A DNA stretch of 64,000 nucleotides from Chrysoperla carnea (lineage: Eukaryota; Arthropoda; Insecta; Neuroptera; Chrysopidae). Both the position numbers and the translations under genes were made by a program. The DNA lies in contig NC_058337.1 of the NCBI RefSeq assembly GCF_905475395.1, positions 94,668,368 to 94,732,367 of the forward strand. The letters are read 5' to 3'. Shown piece by piece: positions 1 to 9,652 of the stretch (positions are counted from its first letter, which is position 1; the number at the start of each line of letters is the position of its first letter). The notes beneath the pieces are model-generated. The model saw nothing but the letters and a program-made list of their open reading frames with translations. It ran no database searches and had not been told where the DNA came from.

Positions 1-1295
1 AGGTAAGGAAACTCATATGGGGTATGTAAACGCATTTCTTAGTAATGCACACAAATCCTTACGAAACATAGTTTTTTGTTAACAATATTTCTTCTTTTTC
101 TTATGCTTTTTATGTTAATTCACTTTTATTTATAATTACAAAGCTAGTTTTGCTTCTCTGCGTCACGTTTTTCAAAATTGTTGCCCTGAACTGGTTGCCA
201 AGTTTATTGATTTTGTTCTAGTTCATTTAATTTTGTTCGTCTTTAGTTTCATCGTTCATCTTTTCTAACAAAAAAAAAGTACAGAGTCGTTAACCAATTT
301 TTGTATTTGTTGCAGATTTTATTCAACAAGTTTTTTTGGTACTTAAATTAATGGTGCTTTAACTGCAACACAGTTCAGGTAAGTCACATTCAACGTTTTA
401 TAAATCAGAAAAAAACAATTTTACTATAATAAATTTACTAACTACAAAAGTAATTGGGCTGGCCCTTTAAATTTCATATTCAGCACAAACTTTCTTTTAA
501 ATATGAGCCAAGTTTCCTTTTTAAACATTTGAGAATATCTTAGTTCCCTTTATTAATAGTCATGATATATATTTTTCAAAAAATATTATATTTAAATAAA
601 CATACTTCAAACACTTAATAATTCTAAAAATATATTAAAAAATTCGATAAAAAATTATTTGAAAGAATGTTTCTGGTATGAAATATATTTTGAAGTACTT
701 CAAAATCTGTTTTAACCATCCATACATACATTAAATGATTTTGTTTCAAGTGTCTATTTTATGGCGGTGAAAAAAAAGAATGATTCCAACTGCAGTCATT
801 ATAACCAGATCTTCATTTCGATACTAAAGTAAAAACCAGCACGTGTTAATTCAACCTTGTTTCAATTTCTGTGATGAAGTATTTATTTTTTTCAAAACAA
901 ATTGAATACGATTGGGCTCAATACAATATAAAATATTTGTTAAACGTCTTTGACAAATAAAATATAAAATATATAGTAGGGGAAAGTGTGGTACCTAGAA
1001 ACGAAATTTACATTTATGTGTTTTTAAAGTCGTGTTTTAAAATATAACAATAGAAAAAAACGTGTGAACTACGATAAAAGCGTGTTAACTTCGGTTCAAC
1101 ATTATGGTGTACTATGATTCACACCTTGATGTACCTAGAATAACCTCCACTGATTGGTTCCTGAAGTCGTTTTCTTCATCATAGATACGTATACAGGGTT
1201 GATCACGCTATACGACATGGGTTGATCACGTTAAGATTATGGCTTAACGGCTTGATTTTTACAAAAAAAATTCCAAGGCTACATGGAGGGTTATT
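1..1295. other. AT-rich flank, no gene seen; candidate splice sites
   Basis: No convincing coding region was seen here. The window opens with AG|GTAAGG, which would fit an exon/intron boundary. A TTGCAG acceptor at 311-315 and a CAG|GTAAGT donor at 376-383 bracket 63 nt (316-378). All three forward frames of that interval contain stops, so it could only be a non-coding or UTR exon. The rest is low-complexity A/T sequence. Confidence 0.5.
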
Positions 1296-1862
1296 GACTG
1301 TACATTTAAAAATTATTTTCGAAATATACAGGTTGACCGGAAACGCGGTCATCCGGAATGCATCAAAGTTGTATTTTTTAAAATGGAACACTCTGTTTAT
1401 TATTTAATTTTCAGATTCTACGATCAAAACGAAGGTGGTCATACAGGTTTACCTCACTTTAACTTTACGGTTTCCTAAATATTCTGTATTTTCTAAAATT
1501 ATAGTAGCAATTCGTAATTCTTTAGTTATAATTTTGTGACAACCTGTAAACTTAATTCAATTATTCACAGTTGCGACAAGAAACTCAATCGATTAGTAGA
1601 CTCCAATGTTAACTTTGGTTTGAAAAATTGATGTAAGCTTTGAGAAATTTTACATTAAAATTGCTACTATAATTTCAGAAAATACCGAATATTTCGAAAA
1701 CCGTGAAGTTAAAGTGAGGTAAACCTTAATGGAAAACACCTTTATTTTGATTGTAGAATCTGAAATAATAAACAGGGTGTTCCATTTAAAAATATAATTT
1801 TGATGCATTCCGCATTTCCGTTCACTCTGAGTATTACGAAAATAGTTTTAAAATGCACAGTC
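1296..1862. repeat. Diverged foldback element with about 220-bp inverted arms
   Basis: The left arm (about 1296-1520) and right arm (about 1653-1862) are reverse complements of each other with scattered mismatches. Shared landmarks are GACTGT at the outer ends, GGAATGCATCAAA, TGGAACAC(C/T)CTGTTTATTATT, TTTACCTCACTTTAACTT and ATTATAGTAGCAATT. The roughly 130-bp centre has no open frame. This is the architecture of a non-autonomous hairpin or MITE. No clear target duplication was identified, so the outer limits are approximate. Confidence 0.75.
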
Positions 1863-1868
1863 AAGGTC

Positions 1869-2667
1869 TAATGGCCGGCTTCAACCATTGGCCTCAGAGC
1901 TTGTTTCGCTTGCAATATAAATATGGCTAATGCTACAAACAAGTAACGCCAGACAACATTTTCTAACCCACTAAAAGGTTTTATTGAACTATCATTATTA
2001 ATTTATCGAAATCAATAAAACCGCAAGAAACTTCAAGTAGAGTTGATTGGCTCTGGCGGTAGGTATGGATATAGCCGTCCAGGTCGGTGAGAGGACATAC
2101 ATGGATGTCCTCTCAGGTTTACAAACTGTGAATTACTAATGTTCATCGCAGATTAAAATTTATTTTCTAAAATAAAAACTATAATCTGTAATGTTCATGT
2201 TTTCAAATCCAATTCATAAATACAATTTTTTTTTATTGCAAAATTTATTATTTTTGCCCATCGAAAATAGTGATAAAATTGTTTTTTGATTCACAAATAT
2301 TCGTTTATTGAAACTGATCCATAATATTCGTTTATTGAAATTAAACGATAAACGAAAATAAAGTTTGTTTTTCTAGTTTTTTTTTAAATCGAAAATATTT
2401 CCCATCAATAATTGATCGTAGTAACACAGTTGTTAAGCATTTAAAGGTGACAGTTATTTTAAAAATAATTTTTATTTTTTGTTCCATAATGTAAAAAAAT
2501 TGTTTTCATAACAATGAATATTTGATTCGTCATCCATCTAAATTTTCTGTGAATATTTTTGCAAAAAATAGTGTCAAATTTTATTTTTTTTGTTCCTACT
2601 TTCGTTCAAAAAAATTAATATTTGATTACTCAACAAAAATCGATACAAGAAGAAAAAAGTATCAAAT
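1869..2667. other. Upstream region of the first gene; short perfect hairpin
   Basis: This is AT-rich DNA with no open frame of note. A relatively GC-rich patch at 2045-2115 contains a perfect 10-bp stem (GAGAGGACAT at 2089-2098, ATGTCCTCTC at 2105-2114) around a 6-nt loop. I see no unambiguous TATA box or initiator. The bases before the ATG at 2668 give A at -3, and G follows at +4, which is acceptable start context. Confidence 0.4.
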
Positions 2668-3808
2668 ATGGGGGACGCCGGGCCAGCAAATTTAGTATGT
2701 AATATAATCCTTGCCTGTGGATCAGTATACGCAATGGAAGATTCAAGAAATGGATGGGCTTGGCGAGATTGGCGATGGGTACATCTTGGCTATGGTTCTA
2801 TGTTGGTAAATGCTGGACTTGGGATCTGGAATTGTAAGTGGCAATTTGTATCTATATGAAAGAACCAAGTAGCCGTAAGTTTTTGTAAACTGGTTGTGCG
2901 TCAACACCGAAATTTTTTTGTGATTGGAAAGTTAAATATTAATTTCGTAGGAACTTGACTTAAAATCACTAATTAAAGCTGAAAGAAACTTAAGTCAGCT
3001 ACGAAAAAATACTTTCAGCAAAAGCTTTCCAGCTGATTAAAGGTCATTTTTCTATGGTCATAACTTTGATCTCTAGATGAATTTTCTTTTCTTTTGTGAT
3101 TTAAGAATGAACCCTTCTCAGTCTAAACTGGATGGGCTTAACAGAAGGGTTTAAAACCCTTCCCAATCTCTAAGATAATCGAAAGATTTTACTTTTCGTT
3201 TAATTTTTCCATTCAATATAAAAAACCTTCCAGGTTCAACAATTATGTTCGGTCAAAATTGAACATAATTTAAAATATTTTCCAATTTTTAAAATGATAC
3301 TCAGAGCTAAAAAGGATCATCAAAAACTTCATGTATCGTTGTGTTCGAAAATCTTTTATACAGAAACTTGCCAATCCAGAACTGAAATTAAGAATTTTAA
3401 ATACAACTTTTGTTTTAAATAGATTTTGCACCTGGTATCGATGATGCAGTCAAACTAAGTCATGGTTTCCGAGATCAATTGTTTATAGGAGCCTATAACT
3501 GCGACTTGTATGGTGCTGTTAGCCCAGGATGGATTCGATATTTACATTTAATACCAGTAATCATTCCATTAATGGATAACGAACCGCTTGCGGCTGCAGG
3601 CATGGTCTTTAACTTGATATCAAATTATTATTTTACATTTACTCGACCTACAAATACACGCTACGCTGCAGCTGTTCTTGCCACAATTACAGTTATAATG
3701 CATTTCGGAAAACTTCCACTTGACGAATCAATACTCGCAAAGGATGATGTGGAAAATATTTTAATGGCAATTTTTGCAATCGTTTCAGCACGTGCAGTTC
3801 GGTATTAA
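2668..3808 (+). CDS. Unrecognised small multi-pass membrane protein, paralog 1 (two exons)
   Basis: Exons are 2668-2833 and 3423-3808, with a 589-bp intron (GTAAGT donor at 2834, TTTTAAATAG acceptor ending at 3422). Joined they give 183 aa and a stop. The intron is phase 1 and splits Tyr56 as T|AT. Hydrophobic stretches lie near residues 8-23, 38-55, 95-106, 114-128, 137-150 and 167-181, so about five or six membrane passes are likely. Landmarks shared with the next gene are CG..YA (17-22), VHL.YG.M..NAG (38-50), QL..GA.N.DLY (74-85), Y.HL.P (95-100), LISNY.F (120-126) and the C-terminus SARAV.Y. I do not recognise the family, and no catalytic motif is evident. The ATG was chosen for its position match with the paralog and good context. 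Function is unknown; a role in an internal or plasma membrane is inference only. Confidence 0.85.
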
Positions 3809-3965
3809 TTTTTTCCAAATATCGTGGATGAATATCGAGTACGATCAGATTTATCGAAATCCAATCTGGAATTGGGTAACTAGTTAACAGTCTATTTGAT
3901 ACGTTGATGTTCTTGTATCAATTTTTATAGAAATATTAACATATCAAGAATCCGATAAGATTTTA

Positions 3966-4054
3966 AATAAAAACTCTTGTATAGGAATAAACAAAAAAAA
4001 TCATCTTTTGCATGTGTTAATATTATTGTACCAGTTTTTAATAACAACAATAAA
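3966..4054 (+). terminator. Candidate poly(A) signals for the first gene
   Basis: AATAAA hexamers lie at 3966-3971, 3986-3991 and 4049-4054, which is 160-245 bp after the stop codon at 3806-3808. That is a normal distance for an insect 3' end. In DNA this AT-rich the hexamer also arises by chance, so which one is used cannot be told. Confidence 0.4.
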
Positions 4055-4377
4055 TATTATTTTACCAGCAATTTAATTTTATTTAGCAGAGAAATTCTGT
4101 CGCATAAGATTGTGTGGGACCTTTGTTCAATACATTTGGATAACATAATTTGAGTGCTATTTTTCCAATACACAAAGGTATTGGCAGTACTTTAATATAA
4201 AATCATCGAAAACAATTGAATTAAGTGTTGAAATACCCTGTATATGTTGATAATGTCAGTGCTAGCATATTTTTTTTTATAAATTAGAGTATAACAAACA
4301 AACACAATTATTTCATTTTCGAAAATTTTCCAAAGTATTTTCTAAAATTAAAGCTACTAAAGTTTTGTTCTAATTTG

Positions 4378-4734
4378 AGGCCCCGGGGGTAAACAATGAT
4401 GTTAACGAAAAAATCTTGAGAACAAAACTTCTTAATTTTTTTAAGGTATATTTTTATTTACCGACTTTTGTTCTATGTCTAACGGCTTACAACTTAAGTC
4501 CTACGGACCCAATACCCGCTTGGCCTATTTTATTCAATTACGAACTCAAACTCCCTTTTTTGGTTCTGAACATGCTAGTTTTTGAGTTATCTTGATCAAG
4601 GACGGATGAACAGACGGCCGAACGGATAATCGGAGATGGACTAATTAGGTGATTTTATAAACACCTACATTCCAAATTTTGTTCATATAATCAATATTTC
4701 TAAGTGTTACAAACTTGAGACTAAAATTAGTATA
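4378..4734 (-). repeat. Decayed solo copy of the 0.5-kb arm repeat family (copy A)
   Basis: Read on the minus strand this matches the left arm at 21284-21865. Shared parts are the terminal stretch with CTAAT/AAGTTTGTAACACTT, the interrupted purine-poor stretch equivalent to GTCTGTCCGTCTG (here GACAGACGG-like on the plus strand), GGACTAATTAGGTGATT, the TCCTACGGACCCAA block and the TTTGTTCTATGTCTAACGG block. It is more diverged than the copies at 12, 21, 22 and 54 kb and lacks the inner end. Confidence 0.7.
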
Positions 4735-5042
4735 CATATTCATTGCAAATAGAGGATATTTCTTGAACATTTTTGTCAAATTTCTTCTATCATTTTTTTA
4801 AAGAGTGGTCAGTCACTATTTTTAATTTTATCATATCCTAGAGTAATTGCATTATAATTTCAATTTTATAATATAATGAAATGGTATAGCTATAAATATT
4901 CCCGCTTGTGTCGCCTTAGCTTGTTCTGTAAAGCAGCTACCTCCTTTGAAGTTTCCAGGACATCTTGTTTGTTTGTCCATATATATCCTTTTATATGTTG
5001 CTGTCTCACATATTCTTGAAATACGAAGTTTATTATTGCGGA

Positions 5043-5061
5043 TATTATATGTCTACAAGCA
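5043..5061. repeat. Left target-site duplication of the SINE
   Basis: This 19-bp sequence is repeated exactly at 5320-5338, immediately after the ATT tail. The first few bases (TATTAT) could belong to the tail, so the true duplication may be 13-19 bp. Confidence 0.85.
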
Positions 5062-5292
5062 TTAGGTTGCGGGTTCGAATCCAGGCAGCGGCAGTGTGAA
5101 CAATTATAATTAATGGGAGTGCAGAATTGATCACATTGTCGTCGCTTGGATAAGAACGTAGTAACCGACTCCACCCACATCAAAAATGTAATTGTAAATA
5201 TAATTTGTAATTAAATAAATAAAGATTCACAAATAATGATGTGGGTGGCCTCTGTTATAGGCGTATATGTCAGAGAAACGGAGGTTAAACCC

Positions 5293-5319
<27 letters not shown>
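5062..5319 (+). mobile_element. tRNA-derived SINE, 5'-truncated, with 19-bp target duplication
   Basis: The element starts just before a pol III B-box (GGTTCGAATCC at 5072-5082) and so has lost its A-box half. Its body matches the fuller copy at 18984-19290: GGCAGCGGCAG, ATAATTAATGG, GCTTGGATAAGAACG, CTCCACCCACATCA, GTGGGTGGCCTCTGTTA and CAGAGAAACGGAGGTTAAAC. It ends in an (ATT)n tail of about 11 units. Identical 19-bp direct repeats at 5043-5061 and 5320-5338 (they contain ATGTCTACAAGCA) mark insertion by target-primed reverse transcription, with some overlap into the ATT tail. The position is between the two paralogous genes. The intact duplication argues for a fairly recent insertion. Confidence 0.9.
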
Positions 5320-5327
<8 letters not shown>

Positions 5328-5339
5328 GTCTACAAGCAA

Positions 5340-5855
5340 GAATTCGATGTAGATACTATATTATTGGATTATTTCGAATATTACAAAATATTACCATACA
5401 TAATAAATTTAGCGTAAATTATATTTTGTTTACTGAAAATAATAATTTTTGATCTTACAAATGCAAGCACGAAATCGAATTAAATTTTTTTTTATAAATG
5501 GTCATCTGTTTTACCCGGAGCTCGGGGTGAAAACTTGTAGCACGGGACTGAATGTTGGTTTATATACGATATTATAGTCTCTGCGGTATGCCATGACATT
5601 TATTTCCTATTTAAAATCAAGAAATTAATAATCATAGTACCCTTTGGACATAGCAGTATGAGCGATGATACAATGACAGATTTTGGCAAAAGATGTTGGT
5701 GTATTATTTTAGATTTACAAAAATAAGTTAAAATATATTTTAATTTTTTTTTTTGTAAATTTTCAATTGAAAAAATTTATTTTATGAAAAAAAATAAGAA
5801 AAAAATAAAATAATTTGTTTATCATTTCTACAAAATACAAAAGCGGAATATTACA
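5340..5855. other. Intergenic DNA upstream of the second gene
   Basis: This is AT-rich sequence with long A/T runs at 5725-5830. No coding region or defined promoter element is recognised. Confidence 0.4.
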
Positions 5856-6881
5856 ATGGGCCTTCAAAAACCTGCCAGTTTAATAACTAATATCGCATTA
5901 GGATGTGGAGCTGGTTACGCACTCCACTATACGTTGACTTGGTATCGTGGTTTTCGATACGTACATCTAAGTTATGGAATAATGATAATAAATGCTGGTT
6001 TTGGGGTATTATGTTGTAAGTATAATCGAAATAATTTTCCGAAATTATGTGTCTCAATTACGTATGTTGTTGCTATTATTCTAATAGTAACTCACTAAAT
6101 ATAAATTTTCCGAGATTGAGTCGTTTCCAGAATATTCGCACTTTTTAAATGTTTAAATCTATACGTCATTTTAAAATACCTACATCTTGTTGAAATTTTC
6201 CACAAACAAACTTTTATCATTACTTAATATTATGCAAAAAAAATATTATATCACCTGGTACCGCTGGAGTTGTATTTTGCTAACTCTAGCACTTGACACT
6301 GTTGCGCAACCAAGGGATAAGTGACAAACGGATATACTTTAGAACACAGTAAGAAATATAAATTGGCAAAAAAGCTATAATGCATAGCTTTTTTATAATG
6401 TTTTCTGGGCGTAGCATGTATACGCAATAACACAAATATTTTGATTTAGGCGTAGTGATCAAGTAAATGTTTTGTTTTAATTTTAGATTTGGGTTCATCC
6501 TTTGAAAAGCCATTCAATTTTACATATGCTTTGCGTAATCAATTATACATGGGTGCTTTTAATACTGATTTGTATTTACTGGATGGATATGAACCAAAGT
6601 TTTTATGTTATGCACATTTATTGCCAGCAATAGTTCCACTATTTGGCAATAAAGAATTAACTGATGTTTGTATGATAGCTCAGTTAATATCAAATTACTT
6701 CTTTTGTGTGAATAGTGGCTATGAATATGTATTTCAAACGGCTGCCACAGCTACACTTTACTTGTTAATTTATTTCAAGAAGTTATCATTTGATGATGTA
6801 CTGAGCTTAGATTCTATTGATTGGGAAAGTATTGTAATGATTGGATTCGCATTGCTATCGGCACGTGCCGTTGCTTATTAA
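5856..6881 (+). CDS. Unrecognised small multi-pass membrane protein, paralog 2 (two exons)
   Basis: Exons are 5856-6015 and 6487-6881, with a 471-bp intron (GTAAGT donor at 6016, TTTTAATTTTAG acceptor ending at 6486). The joined product is 184 aa. As in the first gene the intron is phase 1 and splits a TAT codon (Tyr54) at the aligned position. Hand alignment gives roughly 38% identity, with the same hydrophobic pattern and the same landmarks: YVHLSYG (35-41), NAG (46-48), QLYMGAFNTDLY (72-83), YAHLLP (95-100), LISNYFF (120-126) and the C-terminal SARAVAY. It lies 2.05 kb downstream of its paralog on the same strand, so tandem duplication is the simplest origin. Reading through the intron would give an 80-aa product with a hydrophobic tail, which is probably not physiological. 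The family and function are not recognised. Confidence 0.85.
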
Positions 6882-9057
6882 CAAATCGAAGTGTTGTCAA
6901 GAAATTTTTGGAAAATATACTAAAAATGGTTGTTTTAAAGAACTTAATGTAAGTTTCTCAATTATAAGCAATTATATAAGGAGATATTTACTTTTTGGAT
7001 AATCTTCGGTAAAAAGCATTATATATCTTCTTATTGCATACATAGATAATAAATTTTCAAGAAAAACATTATTTTGGCTCAAATACACTGATGATGGTAT
7101 ATCTTATGTTTCTGTGATTTCAACAAGTTCGATTTGGAAATTCTTGAAAAATTATGTCTCTTCCAAATGAATTATTTGTCTAAAACTATTTTGAAAATAT
7201 ATTGCAGTGGTGGAAAAAATAATATTGCCGATTAACAAGTTGTTACTTCGTTTACAAAGAAAAGAAAGGTTTAATCATCATAAATTTTCGTTAAAAGTTT
7301 TTGAATAAAATAATATACCCTTATGAAACTTGTTTATTTATTATCACTTCAATTTAATACACTAATTATTGGTTTAAGTAGTAAGTATCGATACCTGTAG
7401 CTATTAACTTCTATACTAAAGAATTTGTTTCTGATGGCATGTAAAATCCAATTCGTTGACATATAACTACATTTCTCTGTAACAAGAAATAAAACAATTT
7501 AAACAAAATTATATTTTTCTAATTTTATTTGGCTTATATTTTATTCTCGTACGATTTTTCACTCTCACTTTTCATTCTAAACATTAAAAAAATACATGGA
7601 ATTCCTTATTAGCATTTCACTCGGCTTCAATGTGCAAGATACGAAAGTTTTGATAGACAGAATTTCCGGAGATATTTGTATCAAAGTTTATTTGAGTAGG
7701 AAAGACTCCAAATTTTAGTTCCGCGTCCGTTCCAGGTGGAAACTTTTTTAATTTGATGAAACATATATTCTTTAGAAAGTATGTTTTCATAAAGTTTCTG
7801 TTATTTGCCTTTTTTCGGAGGTGAACCCAGAGATGGTTCTACTATGTCAGGCAAAACTTTTTCTGAATTTCTTATTCAAGTATTTTACTCATGTTATAAC
7901 AGAAAAACATAGTCGTTAAATTGAAGCCTGCGGGCTCGATCCAAAATACTCGAGTGCGCGAAATCAGAAATATGTTTTTTGCTTAGTTTATTTGTATGCT
8001 GTTTAAATATCAGATATTTGTAGTTCCAAGTCACTTATTAAAAAAGAATTGCCTAATTGAATTAATATTAAAATAAAAATTTGAAACCTTTTTATTTTAA
8101 TATGGAGAATTCCATAATAAATGTTCGAAGGTAAACAAAATTCCCAAGTAGATAGCAGGACAGAAAAGGATAAACGAATCAAAAGAATTCCTTTGAGACA
8201 TTCTACTGTTTAAAAATAAAATAAGATAATGGTTTTTTAATAATATAATAAACAAATGTTTTATATTATTTTTCCACATATACCATAATTTTTGCATAAA
8301 ACACTACAGAATTTTTACATGAAAATTGTTATAAACCATTCCCAGAATAACTTAAAAAAATCCCATTATTCCATTCTCGCATATAATGTGAAATATGTAA
8401 ACAGGGCACTTTTTATTATTTTTTTACCTAAAACTTTTGTATATTTCTAACGATACGCTCACTTAGAATACAAAAGCAATTATCATTTTAAGTATCAAAA
8501 CTTTTATTTTGCTAATTTTTAAGTCTAGTTTGCAAAATTCGTGGAAAAAATTTTGTCAATGAATTCTTGTTCAAAAAAGCATATAAGCTAATATGCTGAA
8601 TGTTGCCAGAAACCCTATTTTGTTTCAGAATTTTATAAAAGATGTTTAAAGATGATGTGAAGATTTTGAAAAGCTCAAAAATTTAATTTATTTGCCTTAA
8701 TTTCCAGCGTTGGAAATAATTTTTTCCAAAAATTAAATTGTTAATAACTCAAAAACGGTGAACTTAAGAAAAATATCACAAGTAGTCTTTTTGACGGAAA
8801 ATTACCCAAAAAACTTCGGGTAGCTTTATTTGGTTCTAAAATTTATATTTAATAGTTTCAGAGGAAGAGAGAACTACAAAAATTGGACCAATAGGTTTTC
8901 TGGCAACAGCAAGAATATTAATCTACCTATAAGCTTTTCTGAACAAGAATATTGACAAAATGCGATCCTCGACTTTTGCGCACTCAATTCTATCTAGCGC
9001 TTGCTCTAGTCGGACTTTAAGATTTTTAGTCAGAATATGAAAACTAAAAATCACAAT
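6882..9057. other. Gene-free AT-rich stretch
   Basis: Apart from the candidate 3' end of the second gene, I see no gene, tandem repeat or strong inverted repeat here. Short open frames (for example 8097-8297 minus) have no coding character. Confidence 0.4.
7048..7309 (+). terminator. Candidate poly(A) signals for the second gene
   Basis: AATAAA occurs at 7048-7053 (about 165 bp after the stop) and at 7304-7309. The nearer one is the better candidate. Chance occurrence is frequent in this composition. Confidence 0.35.
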
Positions 9058-9652
9058 AAGGTATACTAATTTAAGTCCTAAGTTTATAGGAGTTTGAAAT
9101 ATTGATGGCACGAACAAAATTTTGGTAAAGATGTTCGTAAAATCACCTAATCACTGTCCATTTCCGTTTGCCTGTCCGTCCGCCTGTTCATCTACCTGTC
9201 AGCACGATAACTCAAAAACGAAAAGAAATTAGTATAGCATGCTGAGGACGTCAAAACTGAGGTCAAGTTTGTAAATAAGCAACTTAAGTCGTTTAGATCT
9301 TGTGTCCGAAAGACCCATCATGTAAACCGTAAGAGATACAACAGAATTCGAATGTTCCTTATAACAAAATAACCACGTTTTTTTGTGATATATCATTTTC
9401 TCCAAAACTATAAAAGATAGAGAGAAAAAAATTAGTAGGTAAACTAGTCAACTAGTAAGTCTTGTTAAAGATTTGAAGAACGGAAAAAGTTTCGAAAACT
9501 ATAACAAATGGCGGCCAAAAGCCCGTTATTAAGGGTTGGTTTTTAAATCTTTCTTATTTACTAAAAATAATGTAAACACTGATGATCAATAATATCTGTA
9601 TACGATATTTCGAAAATTAACTCAGTTAGTTGTTAATTTTCACTTGTTTAAA
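9058..9652 (+). repeat. Solo copy of the 0.5-kb arm repeat family (copy B)
   Basis: In the same orientation as 21284-21865 it shares AAGGTATACTAA, AAGTCCTAAGTTT, ATATTGATG, AATTTTGGTA, AATCACCTAAT, CCATTTCC, a GTCCGTC-rich stretch, ATAACTCAAAAACGAAAA, GAGGTCAAG, AGACCCATC.TGTAAACCGT and, at the inner end, TTAACTCAGTTAGTTG with CACTTGTTT. It contains a middle insertion or divergence around 9395-9600. No opposite arm is found nearby. Confidence 0.75.

Noticed and set aside
316-378. Possible coding exon between a TTGCAG acceptor and a CAG|GTAAGT donor
   Set aside because: All three forward frames contain stop codons, so it cannot be an internal coding exon. At most it is a UTR or non-coding exon.
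5072-5082. tRNA B-box, possible tRNA gene
   Set aside because: There is no matching A-box or acceptor stem in the surrounding 80 bp, and the block continues into the SINE body and ATT tail.
4890-5183. Minus-strand open frame of 97 codons
   Set aside because: Its N-terminal part lies on the antisense of the SINE body. A similar protein-like string appears in the SINE copy at 19055-19291, so it is a repeat artefact.
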